A DNA stretch of 6,718 bases from Pirellulaceae bacterium (GCA_020846515.1 JADLDX010000865.1:1-6718); one strand, 5' to 3'. Counted from the stretch's first letter, positions 1-5,794 are shown. The notes: generated from the letters alone by a model not told the origin. Numbers and translations are program-made.

Positions 1-58
1 CACGGATAATGCCAGGATACGGCCTGAGTAAATCCGTGCGATCCGTGTAATCCGTGGT
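1..58. repeat. ATCCGTG short-period repeat (9-bp spacing)
   Basis: The heptamer ATCCGTG occurs at 32-38, 41-47 and 50-56, exactly 9 bp apart, and its reverse complement CACGGAT opens the window at 1-7. No reading frame covers it. From memory, CACGGATT-type repeats are dispersed in intergenic DNA of Planctomycetota and Verrucomicrobiota genomes; that is recollection, not a search. The element may extend left beyond the window. Confidence 0.55.
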
Positions 59-90
59 TAAGTCCAGAGCCGAAAAGCCGCGTACCTTAA

Positions 91-171
91 TCGACGTAGG
101 TCGAACTTACAATTCTCCGGCGCAGCGCCGATAAATACTAATTTTCCGGCGCTTGTGCCGAGAAACACTTA
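91..171. repeat. Cluster of short palindromes with a ~30-bp direct repeat
   Basis: Three dyads lie close together: TCGAC/GTCGA with a 4-nt loop (91-104), CGGCGC-A-GCGCCG (118-130) and CGGCGC-TT-GTGCCG with one wobble pair (148-160). The last two sit in an imperfect direct repeat of about 30 bp (111-140 and 140-171) sharing AATT(C/T)TCCGGCGC at the start and a (G)CCGA-AA-ACT-like end. The cluster lies just past the stop of the minus-strand HTH gene, so it could be a transcription end, a dispersed REP-like repeat or part of a mobile-element edge. No run of U follows either hairpin on the minus strand, so a simple intrinsic terminator is not supported. Confidence 0.5.
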
Positions 172-185
172 TCAGTGTACCCATA

Positions 186-533
186 TTATCGGGTCAATGT
201 TTGCCTTCCCCAATCCACCTCCAAACAAACCGCCTGCAGCCCGCGCAGCGTGATCGAATCCCGACCAGAGTCCACGGGAGGCTGGAATAGCAACCGCTCC
301 TGCAACTCCGGGGCTAGCAAGTTCAGATTCATGATCTGCGTGATCCTGGCGCGACTCACCATCGCCAATTCCGCTAGCTCTGCGTAGTCCTGGACCTCGC
401 CCCGATCGACCATCCCCTGCATTTTGATAGCTAGCGCCATGAGCTTGGCGATGCGTGGGATGCGGCCTTGGACAGCCTTCTGGGGCTTGGCTTTGCGCGG
501 ATTGCCGAAATGGATTGTGCTTTCGACTTTCAT
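186..533 (-). CDS. Recombinase-associated helix-turn-helix protein, 115 aa
   Basis: This is a small basic protein of the type found directly downstream of large serine recombinases in many bacterial mobile elements. Residues about 50-71 (DYAELAELAMVSRARITQIM) form a helix-turn-helix resembling KorB/ParB-like DNA-binding segments, followed by LLAPELQERLLF, the usual continuation of the family. The N-terminal 30 residues are basic and probably disordered. The start ATG (531-533) overlaps the recombinase stop TGA (530-532) as ATGA, and a GGAG at 541-544 lies 7 nt upstream, so translational coupling is likely. The length is close to the family norm and no internal stop is seen. The role is inferred: it may help recombinase specificity or regulate the element, but no partner site is proven. 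An overlapping 124-codon frame in the same stretch is a shadow. Confidence 0.72.
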   Translation of the reverse strand: MKVESTIHFGNPRKAKPQKAVQGRIPRIAKLMALAIKMQGMVDRGEVQDYAELAELAMVSRARITQIMNLNLLAPELQERLLFQPPVDSGRDSITLRGLQAVCLEVDWGRQTLTR

Positions 534-1189
534 GCTGCGACTCCAAGTGAAAGAGTTCCTTGCGGACTGAACGTGACGACCACGCGACCTGTGGCTCCGT
601 CGTAATCGATGCGCTCGACCAGTAGTTCGACCACTCGGATCTGTTCGGCCGGCGTCAGGGCGGCCCAGAGCTTGTCGAAGTCTGCCAAGGCGGCGGTAAC
701 TTCCGCTGGATCGATGACCAGGATGGCAGCCCGAGCTTCGTGCAGTTCGGTCGCTCGTTTCTCGGCTGCCGCGAGCCGTTCGTGGAGGTCCGCCTGCCGT
801 CCAGCCGTTGCGGTTGGCAGTTCTTGGGTCCAGGCCTGAACGTCCTTCTTGAGTAGTCGGAGCTCGGCGTCCAGCGCGTCGCGCTCTTCCTCGCTCTCCC
901 GGTTGGCCGCTGCGATGGTGTCCGCTATTAGGCCAGGATCGGTGCCGACGTGGCGAATCTGCTGGACCACGAAGTCTTCAATCCGTTTGGCGGGAATCGA
1001 CTTGGACGGACAGTTGCTCCAGCCGGTCTTCTGCGCATTCGTGCAACAGTAGTAGCGATAGCGGCGATTGCACTTCTTGGAATGCGTGGGGCTCACGACT
1101 CGATTGCAGGCAGAGCAATGGAGCAGACCTTTGAGGAGCGCACCGAACTTGTTTCTGGCGCGAATACGCGTCGGCGCAAAACAGTGGCC
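530..1189 (-). pseudogene. Serine recombinase, C-terminal remnant (zinc ribbon, coiled coil)
   Basis: About 219 codons of a large serine recombinase remain. Reading upstream of the first in-frame GTG (1096) the homology continues as RIRARNKFGALLKGLLHC to an in-frame TGA at 1190-1192, so the true coding content begins before any start codon. The recombinase zinc ribbon is intact: C25-x2-C28 (HCSAC), then a Tyr-rich strand, C48/C49 and C60 (remnant numbering). A long charged coiled coil follows (about 92-155), then the family C-terminus LWAALTPAEQIRVVELLVER (174-193). The N-terminal resolvase domain with the catalytic Ser and most of the recombinase domain are missing, so it cannot catalyse recombination. 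An internal GTG could still give a 188-aa product lacking half of the zinc ribbon. The frame overlaps the HTH gene by 4 nt. A stop or frameshift at 1190, with the N-terminal half deleted or replaced by the catalase-gene upstream region, is the simplest reading. Confidence 0.8.
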
Positions 1190-1194
1190 TCACG

Positions 1195-1222
1195 CAGGCG
1201 TTGTAATGGATACATTTGCCTG
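1195..1222. repeat. Two-tier inverted repeat at the edge of the recombinase remnant
   Basis: CAGGC (1195-1199) pairs with GCCTG (1218-1222), and inside it TGTA-type arms (1202-1205 and 1211-1214) pair around the 5-nt loop ATGGA. Together they make a 9-bp interrupted hairpin. It begins exactly where recombinase homology stops (1190) and lies about 70 bp upstream of the catalase-like gene. It may be a junction or attachment-site relic or a regulatory dyad; the sequence does not decide. Confidence 0.35.
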
Positions 1223-1244
1223 TTAGCTTAATAAATCGATTCTA

Positions 1245-1257
1245 AATACTTTGTATT
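1245..1257. promoter_or_regulatory. Perfect AATAC-TTT-GTATT dyad upstream of the catalase-like gene
   Basis: A 13-bp palindrome with 5-bp arms lies 35 bp before the start codon in an AT-rich intergenic stretch. The position fits an operator for a dimeric repressor or activator overlapping a promoter. Five-base arms in AT-rich DNA can arise by chance, so this is tentative. I found no convincing -35/-10 pair. Confidence 0.22.
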
Positions 1258-1278
1258 GTGGCATTCGCTAAATTTGTC

Positions 1279-1286
1279 AAAGGAAG
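1279..1286 (+). promoter_or_regulatory. Ribosome binding site of the catalase-like gene
   Basis: AAAGGAAG lies 6 nt before the ATG at 1293. It supports this start over later Met codons; the next in-frame ATG codons lie beyond the catalytic His. Confidence 0.6.
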
Positions 1287-1292
1287 CAATCC

Positions 1293-2276
1293 ATGCAACT
1301 CGAGCTTGGTAAAGAGTACCCACCGGCGGATGAAGCAAGATTCGTACAGCAAATTATTGATGATAGCATCGCCCTTCGTAAGCGCACGAAGACAGAACGC
1401 TTCAGAGGACAGCACGCGAAGGCTACGGCCGGACTAAAAGCGAAGTTTGAAGTTCTAGACATCGAGGACTCCCGCGCACGACATGGGCTCTTCTCTCAAC
1501 CGCGTTCATTCGATGCAATCCTTAGATTTTCAAACGGCACCGGTCGCATTCAACCGGATCTGATTAAAGATGGTCGTGGGCTCGCAATTAAATTGATGAT
1601 TGGTAACGCCGGTGATAGTCCTGTCCAAGACTTCGTAATGATAAACTTCAAGTCCTTTCCTATCCGCGATGCAAAGCAGTATGCGGCATTTATGCGATGG
1701 CGACTCCATCTATCTCGACTCCCGGAAGCAATCGGTTCTCGGATGATGCCTGCGTTTTTTCTGTTCACGCCTTCACGGATCAGCCAGTTCGCTAGAGTTG
1801 CAAGACATGTTCCAAAGAAAATCTCCAGCGTGGTTGAAGAGGAATACCACAGCATGTCCCCTTACAGACTTGGTACCGCGGCTATAAAGTTTTCAGTAAG
1901 CCCCGAGACCTTCTCTCGCACAAGCTCAGTTCCAAGTTCAGCCGAGGACGACTTTCTGACAAAAGAGCTGGCCGAGCGACTCCGTAAAGACGAAGTGGCA
2001 TTGAGAATGAGAGTGCAATTTCAACAAGATCCCAACCGGCATCCAGTCGAAGATGCAAGTGTAATTTGGGAGGGAAAAGATGTAGTTGACGTGGCACGTG
2101 TTGTGTTGCCTCAACAAGAATTGGCGTCCGAAGATTCGCAGCAATTTGCACGCTCAATAGAACGAATGTCGTTCAATCCATGGCATACTCTTTCACAGCA
2201 CCAACCGATCGGTGGTATCAATCGACTTCGCAAGGCAGTGTACGAAGCAAGTAGCGCGTTAAGAAGCACACAGTGA
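1293..2276 (+). CDS. Catalase-like heme protein (minimal catalase fold), 327 aa
   Basis: This belongs to the catalase superfamily but is a compact form lacking the long N-terminal arm and C-terminal domains of ordinary catalases. Signature positions line up with the family. His41 in RGQHAKATAG corresponds to the distal His. R78-F-S precedes the DGRGLAIKL segment (93-101, catalase RDxRGFAVKF). N118 in DFVMINFKSFPIRD matches the distal Asn of catalase NNxPVFFIRD. HPVEDASVIWE (250-260) matches HPIEDATVEW. R313-K-A-V-Y317 matches the proximal Arg-x3-Tyr that ligates heme iron. The FNPWHTLSQHQPIGGINR block (294-311) is typical of bacterial 'catalase family' proteins. Known relatives include true minicatalases and, in the coral allene oxide synthase branch, enzymes acting on fatty-acid hydroperoxides, so the substrate (H2O2 or an organic hydroperoxide) is open. 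There is no signal peptide, so it is likely cytoplasmic. It seems monocistronic, with mobile-element scars on both sides. Confidence 0.82.
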   Translation: MQLELGKEYPPADEARFVQQIIDDSIALRKRTKTERFRGQHAKATAGLKAKFEVLDIEDSRARHGLFSQPRSFDAILRFSNGTGRIQPDLIKDGRGLAIKLMIGNAGDSPVQDFVMINFKSFPIRDAKQYAAFMRWRLHLSRLPEAIGSRMMPAFFLFTPSRISQFARVARHVPKKISSVVEEEYHSMSPYRLGTAAIKFSVSPETFSRTSSVPSSAEDDFLTKELAERLRKDEVALRMRVQFQQDPNRHPVEDASVIWEGKDVVDVARVVLPQQELASEDSQQFARSIERMSFNPWHTLSQHQPIGGINRLRKAVYEASSALRSTQ

Positions 2277-2348
2277 AAAATTGGAGCGAGCCGCTTTATC
2301 GCATGCCCATCTCCCTCGACACAGTCCCATCAACCGAGCAGCAGGACC

Positions 2349-2531
2349 ATGAGCACTCCTAAGCGTTGGTATCAACTATCGATGTTGCAGATGCTGGTGG
2401 CGATGGCGGTGGTGGCGGTGTGGACGCGACGTTTCGCGAGCGTCAACTCCTGGCTGGTAAAGTTCAAGTGCATCGCAGATCAACTCGGGCTAGTCTGGAC
2501 CTGTACCCATCTTATCGTTTACGGCCGGTAA
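2349..2531 (+). pseudogene. Truncated planctomycete-type membrane-anchor ORF, 60 codons
   Basis: The start, KRWYQLSMLQMLVAMAVVAV, resembles the 'RWYQFSLRTLL' leader followed by a single hydrophobic helix (about residues 11-25) that opens many planctomycete-specific paralogous proteins of unknown function. Those proteins continue for a hundred or more residues. Here the frame ends after 60 codons, and its last third (from about 2497) is made of a repeat element. I read it as the 5' stub of a gene cut off by an insertion or rearrangement. No good ribosome site is present: AGGA lies only 2 nt before the ATG. It may not be expressed, and an intact tiny membrane protein cannot be excluded. Confidence 0.45.
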
Positions 2532-2552
2532 ATGAGACCTGACCCCGTTTTT
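2497..2552. repeat. REP-like direct repeats (GACCTG-ACCC type)
   Basis: GGACCTGTACCCAT (2497-2510) and AGACCTGACCCCGT (2535-2548) are related copies 38 bp apart, the second followed by T5. The string AACGGGGTCAGGTCTC (reverse strand) is one I recall next to REP-associated IS200-like transposases in many bacterial genomes; that is recollection, not a search. No transposase frame is present here, so at most this is a solo repeat. It supplies the 3' end of the 60-codon ORF. Confidence 0.4.
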
Positions 2553-2560
2553 AGTCAGCG

Positions 2561-2624
2561 ATGGCGTGGCGCGGGATGTGCACGGGGTGTCTGTCCGCCA
2601 TGCCTGAATGAAACCATATCAGGC
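2561..2624. repeat. Two adjacent inverted repeats between the ORF stub and the 71-aa ORF
   Basis: ATGGCG (2561-2566) pairs with CGCCAT (2596-2601), and immediately after it GCCTGA (2602-2607) pairs with TCAGGC (2619-2624) around an 11-nt loop. They follow the REP-like repeat directly and may be part of the same element. Neither has a U-rich tail, so intrinsic termination is not supported. Confidence 0.3.
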
Positions 2625-2668
2625 TGTCAGCTCTCGGATCCATCCCGCACTAAAGAAGCGATTGCGCC

Positions 2669-2884
2669 ATGTCGAGCTCGAACCAAAACAAAAAATCAAA
2701 CAGCAATCATGATCAACATCCAGACGAAGATCATCCGACGCCCGATCCAGCCAGTGTAGAACAAACTGAATTGGACCCGGCGGTAGAACGAGGCGAACGC
2801 ATCGACACTGGCAAACAGATCGCCCGTGCAGGCAAGACCAACGGCCCCGTCCCCGGTGCCGAATCAAGTCCACCGAAGAAATAA
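2669..2884 (+). CDS. Small hydrophilic protein of unknown function, 71 aa
   Basis: I do not recognise this protein. It is almost entirely polar and probably disordered: the first 20 residues are rich in Ser, Asn, Lys and His, the middle is acidic and Pro-rich, and the C-terminal third is basic, ending PPKK. It has no hydrophobic segment, signal peptide or Cys. Codon use is ordered (GAA, GAC, GGC, GCC, ATC), which favours real coding. A weak AAAGAAG lies 10 nt before the ATG. It converges on the serine hydrolase gene, with 26 bp between the two stops. Short Asn/Gln/Asp-rich ORFs of this kind are common as hypothetical genes in planctomycetes. An overlapping minus-strand frame (2619-2873) is less likely. 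Confidence 0.45.
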   Translation: MSSSNQNKKSNSNHDQHPDEDHPTPDPASVEQTELDPAVERGERIDTGKQIARAGKTNGPVPGAESSPPKK

Positions 2885-2910
2885 CGCGGCTGAAGCAAAC
2901 AAAACCTAGC

Positions 2911-4008
2911 CTAGCCTGCTACTTTGGCTGATGCCAACTCGCGCGGATGTGGTTTGACGGCTTGGCCAGGCAATGAGGTCAATATGACCAATGATCGCCC
3001 GCGTGGTTGGTCCCACCACGCTAAGGTTCCTGTCGAACCACTGTGCCCAAACGTCTCGGCGGTAACGGTTGGCGATATGGACAAAGGTCCTAGTGCGAAT
3101 CCCAAACCGCGCGGAACGCGCAAGCTGGTATTGTGATTCTGAAGCATTAGCTGCACTGTCTGCGGACTTAAAAAACCCGGCGGTGGATTTATGAAAGCTT
3201 CCAGGAACCGATGAACGTCTGGCGCGGAGGCATGCATGCCTCCCCAGGGAGCGCCCAATTGTCGCCAGTAGGGACTGCTCCAATCCCAGGCCTTGGCCGT
3301 TGGATCGCCACCGCCAGCCTCAGGCGCCGCCTTCTCGGTCTGCACAGCGATTGTCTGTTGCGCGGTCAGTCGACCGTAGCCCAAGGCTGAATGATCCATA
3401 CCCAGTGGTTCGACCACATTGGCTTGGACAAGTTCAAGGATGCTCTTCCCAGAAATTCTTCGCGCAATTTCTGTGGCCAATAAAATGGCCATGCTGGAGT
3501 ATTCGTACTTCGTCCCCGGTGAAAAATGCAAAGGCGTGCGCATCGCCGCCTTCGCGAATTCTTCCAGCGTGGCATGGCTTCGTCGCAACTGAGCATTCTC
3601 AGGTAGCTGATCCGGCAAGCCTGACACGTGGGTCATCAGGTGCTTGATCGTAACCAGTTCGCGGCCCTCGCCTTTAAACTCGGGCAGATACTTACTGGCC
3701 AGATCCTCCAGTGCAAAAGCCCGCTGATCAAATAAACGCATAACGGCTGCAATGGCCATCGGTTTGCTGATCGACCCCAATAAAAACGCACTGTCTATGT
3801 TGGCAGAACCAAACGCGCGACTGATGCGTTCATCACCGATGCGAGCGACGATGCTGGCCGCGGCTACCTGACCGGAATCCACGGCCGTTTTCAGGATTTC
3901 TGCGGCTTGTTCTAACGCGGTCGTCGGATCAGCCGCACGGAGACTATGCATGAGAACTCCACTGGCCACCGCAGCAGTGGTGGTGGTAAGAAATTGACGT
4001 CGACGCAT
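2911..4008 (-). CDS. Tat-exported serine hydrolase, beta-lactamase/esterase (class C-like) fold, 365 aa
   Basis: This is a penicillin-binding-protein-like serine hydrolase of the beta-lactamase family (PF00144 type). The three active-site motifs are visible: S79-I-S-K82 (nucleophile and general base), Y170-S-S (Tyr-x-Ser/Asn) and H322-S-G in FGHSGSTGTL. THVSGLPDQ (126-134) is also typical. I placed the start at 4008 rather than 93 bp further upstream, because MRRRQFLTTTTAAVASG is a twin-arginine signal with RRQFL and a short hydrophobic core, cleaved near SLRA-ADP, and GGAGG (4019-4023) precedes it. The product is therefore folded in the cytoplasm and exported. Members include esterases, D-aminopeptidases and transesterases; the substrate cannot be told from sequence and there is no specific sign of antibiotic resistance. 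It lies 137 bp downstream of the sulfatase on the same strand and may be co-transcribed. Confidence 0.87.
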   Translation of the reverse strand: MRRRQFLTTTTAAVASGVLMHSLRAADPTTALEQAAEILKTAVDSGQVAAASIVARIGDERISRAFGSANIDSAFLLGSISKPMAIAAVMRLFDQRAFALEDLASKYLPEFKGEGRELVTIKHLMTHVSGLPDQLPENAQLRRSHATLEEFAKAAMRTPLHFSPGTKYEYSSMAILLATEIARRISGKSILELVQANVVEPLGMDHSALGYGRLTAQQTIAVQTEKAAPEAGGGDPTAKAWDWSSPYWRQLGAPWGGMHASAPDVHRFLEAFINPPPGFLSPQTVQLMLQNHNTSLRVPRGLGFALGPLSISPTVTAETFGHSGSTGTLAWWDQPRGRSLVILTSLPGQAVKPHPRELASAKVAG

Positions 4009-4018
4009 GACCTTAGAA

Positions 4019-4023
4019 CCTCC
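4019..4023 (-). promoter_or_regulatory. Ribosome binding site deciding the serine hydrolase start
   Basis: GGAGG on the minus strand lies 10 nt before the ATG at 4008. The longer frame starting at 4101 would place this site inside the coding region and bury the twin-arginine leader, so the short start is preferred. Confidence 0.55.
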
Positions 4024-4123
4024 GGGAGGGAGTTTGAAGCCTGTGCAAAGACCACACCCGGCCAGCAAAGTGCCAGCCGAGTGCGTGTGAGTTAAGCGCA
4101 TAAGTGATCGAGGCGCTTGTACA

Positions 4124-4147
4124 AAGTGTGCATGAAAGCACGCACTT
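4124..4147 (-). terminator. Weak hairpin after the sulfatase stop
   Basis: On the minus strand, AAGT-gc-GTGC pairs with GCAC-ACTT around the loop TTTCAT: 8 bp with a 2-nt bulge, beginning at the stop codon itself. What follows is TGTACAAG, not a U run, so it is a poor intrinsic terminator. It could attenuate or protect the sulfatase message, and read-through into the serine hydrolase gene remains likely. Confidence 0.25.
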
Positions 4148-5681
4148 AAAAGGGCTGGTTACCGTACGCCTTACGCGGTGCGGGCTCAGTATCTTTCAAT
4201 TCGCGACGCAAGCGTTCAAGCTCAGTCTTAAGCTCTCGGACCGTATCCGTGTACGCCGGATCATTGTAGAAACTCTTGGTTTCCAAAGGATCTTTTTGAC
4301 GATCCATCAATTCCCATTCGTCGACGTCGGTGTTGTAGTAATGCACCAGTTTATATCGATCGGTCACCACGCCGTAATGCGGTCGTACATGGTGGGGCGA
4401 CGGATATTCGTAATAGTGGTAATAAAAACTTTTGCGCCAATCGGCCGGTGTTTCGCCTTTTAAGACTGGCACCAGACTACGTCCTTGCATTTCAGCGGGA
4501 ATCGGTTGACCGGCGACATCTAAAAACGTCTCCGCAAAATCGACCAGCGATACCAATTCACTGCTGCTACTGCCAGCCTTTACGCTGCCGGGCCAACGCA
4601 CCAACAGAGGCGTACGCAGAGACTCTTCAAAGATCCAACGCTTATCGAACCAGCCATGTTCACCAAGATAGAAGCCTTGATCGGAGGTCATGACGACGAT
4701 GGTGTTGTCGGCAATGCCTTCACTTTCCAGGTACTCAAGCAACCGGCCTACACTTTCGTCAACGGCTTTCACACAACCCAAGTAGTCGTGCATGTAGCGA
4801 TTGTAGCGCCAGCGAACCAACTCCTTACCGGACAACTTGGCCTGGCGGTAGGCCGCGTTACGCGGTTCGTAGTAGGCGTCCCATTGTTGGCGTTCCTCTG
4901 GCGTTAATCCAGGAGCCGGTTTGAGTTTCGCGTCCAATTCAGTAAATGTCTTATCGATACCCATATCGTGTTCCACGACAGCTCGACTGCGACCGGCAAA
5001 GTCATCGAACAACGTTTCTGGTTCAGTGTGCTGACGATCCTTGTCCCAACCTAAATGTCGGATGGCAGGCGACCACTCGCGATGTGGTGCCTTATGCTGA
5101 CTCATCAACATAAATGGTTTTGTTTTGTCGCGTTTTTTCAGCCAATCAATGGACAGGTCCGTAATCACATCGGTGGTATAGCCCGTGTGCTTTACCTTTT
5201 CGCCTTTGTGAATCATGGGCGGGTTGTAGTAGATGCCTTGGCCTGGCAGGATGTGCCATTCGTCAAACCCTACCGGATCGCTAACCAGGTGCCACTTGCC
5301 CATGATGGCGGTCGAATATCCAGCGGCTTGAAGCAATTTGGGAAAGGTTACCTGCGAGCTATCGAAACGGCTGTTCGAGTTGTTATAAAAGCCGTTCATG
5401 TGCGAATACTTGCCAGTCAAGATGGTGGCTCGACTGGGACCACAAATCGAGTTGCCGACCAGGCATCGATCAAAGCGCATCCCCTCGCGGGCAAGACGAT
5501 CCATATGCGGTGTCTCTAGTAACTTTCTCGAGTCACCGTAGGCGCTGATGGCCTGATAGGCCAAGTCGTCAGAGAAGATGAACAGTATGTTGGGTGGTTG
5601 CTTGTCAGCCGCTGAGAGTTGTGCGTGGGAGGTTAGCCCCAGCGTTATCAGGCAGCCCAAAATAATCCAACGCAGTGACAT
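4146..5681 (-). CDS. Exported S1-family sulfatase (formylglycine type), 511 aa
   Basis: The protein hydrolyses a sulfate ester, most likely on a sulfated sugar. It starts with a Sec signal peptide (residues 1 to about 24, cleaved near QLSA-AD). NILFIFSDD (31-39) carries the metal-binding Asp pair. C80-G-P-S-R84 is the CxPSR motif in which Cys80 is oxidised to formylglycine, followed by ATILTGKYSH. GKWH (128-131) and the SDQGFYLGEHGWFDKR segment (333-348, metal ligands D334/Q335 and Lys347) complete the active site. The C-terminal domain carries YYHYYEYP, RYKLVHYY (442-449) and DEWELMD (454-460), a pattern I associate with N-acetylglucosamine-6-sulfatase-like S1 members; that assignment is tentative. 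AGGAG (5691-5695) supports the start. Maturation needs a formylglycine-generating enzyme, not seen here. Planctomycetes carry many such genes, thought to attack algal or host glycans. Length is normal for the family and the gene is intact. Confidence 0.93.
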   Translation of the reverse strand: MSLRWIILGCLITLGLTSHAQLSAADKQPPNILFIFSDDLAYQAISAYGDSRKLLETPHMDRLAREGMRFDRCLVGNSICGPSRATILTGKYSHMNGFYNNSNSRFDSSQVTFPKLLQAAGYSTAIMGKWHLVSDPVGFDEWHILPGQGIYYNPPMIHKGEKVKHTGYTTDVITDLSIDWLKKRDKTKPFMLMSQHKAPHREWSPAIRHLGWDKDRQHTEPETLFDDFAGRSRAVVEHDMGIDKTFTELDAKLKPAPGLTPEERQQWDAYYEPRNAAYRQAKLSGKELVRWRYNRYMHDYLGCVKAVDESVGRLLEYLESEGIADNTIVVMTSDQGFYLGEHGWFDKRWIFEESLRTPLLVRWPGSVKAGSSSSELVSLVDFAETFLDVAGQPIPAEMQGRSLVPVLKGETPADWRKSFYYHYYEYPSPHHVRPHYGVVTDRYKLVHYYNTDVDEWELMDRQKDPLETKSFYNDPAYTDTVRELKTELERLRRELKDTEPAPRKAYGNQPF

Positions 5682-5690
5682 ATCGCTGCT

Positions 5691-5695
5691 CTCCT
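5691..5695 (-). promoter_or_regulatory. Ribosome binding site of the sulfatase gene
   Basis: AGGAG on the minus strand lies 9 nt before the ATG at 5681, supporting this start, which also gives a complete Sec signal peptide. Confidence 0.6.
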
Positions 5696-5732
5696 ATCAG
5701 TTGAAATTCGTGTGTCGTGATCTTGGGGGTTC

Positions 5733-5751
5733 GTTGCAGCAACCGCTGCAA
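5733..5751. promoter_or_regulatory. Overlapping dyads in the sulfatase leader
   Basis: TTGCAGC (5734-5740) and GCTGCAA (5745-5751) form a perfect 7-bp inverted repeat around a 4-nt loop. The left arm also sits in a second, mutually exclusive palindrome, GTTGC-A-GCAAC (5733-5743). The element lies about 50 nt upstream of the sulfatase start. It could be an operator, or an RNA hairpin in the 5' leader. Confidence 0.38.
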
Positions 5752-5794
5752 GTACTTGGTGCGTAAGCAGCGGTAGTCGATTTCGTCTTCGACG

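Noticed and set aside
111..171. Integron attC sites or CRISPR repeats
   Set aside because: No GTTRRRY/RYYYAAC core sites flank the palindromes, only two imperfect copies exist, and there is no spacer array or integron integrase.
172..546. 124-codon minus-strand frame over the HTH gene
   Set aside because: It overlaps the HTH gene in another frame. The HTH frame has a recognisable domain, a ribosome site and the ATGA overlap with the recombinase.
978..1193. 71-codon minus-strand frame at the recombinase edge
   Set aside because: It is an out-of-frame reading of the zinc-ribbon region; the recombinase motifs are in the other frame.
2534..2552. Intrinsic terminator at the GACCCCGTTTTTA string
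   Set aside because: There is a T5 run, but no adequate GC stem immediately before it on the plus strand; it fits the repeat element better.
2911..4008. Antibiotic-resistance beta-lactamase
   Set aside because: The three motifs are those of the broad serine hydrolase family. The HSG third motif and the context next to a sulfatase do not point to a dedicated resistance enzyme.
4009..4101. N-terminal extension of the serine hydrolase frame to the ATG at 4101
   Set aside because: It would bury the twin-arginine signal and the GGAGG ribosome site inside the coding region, and the extra 31 residues look like translated leader sequence.
4104..5519. Plus-strand frames of 80-154 codons across the sulfatase
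   Set aside because: They are antisense shadows of a strongly conserved sulfatase frame and show no domain-like sequence or ribosome sites.
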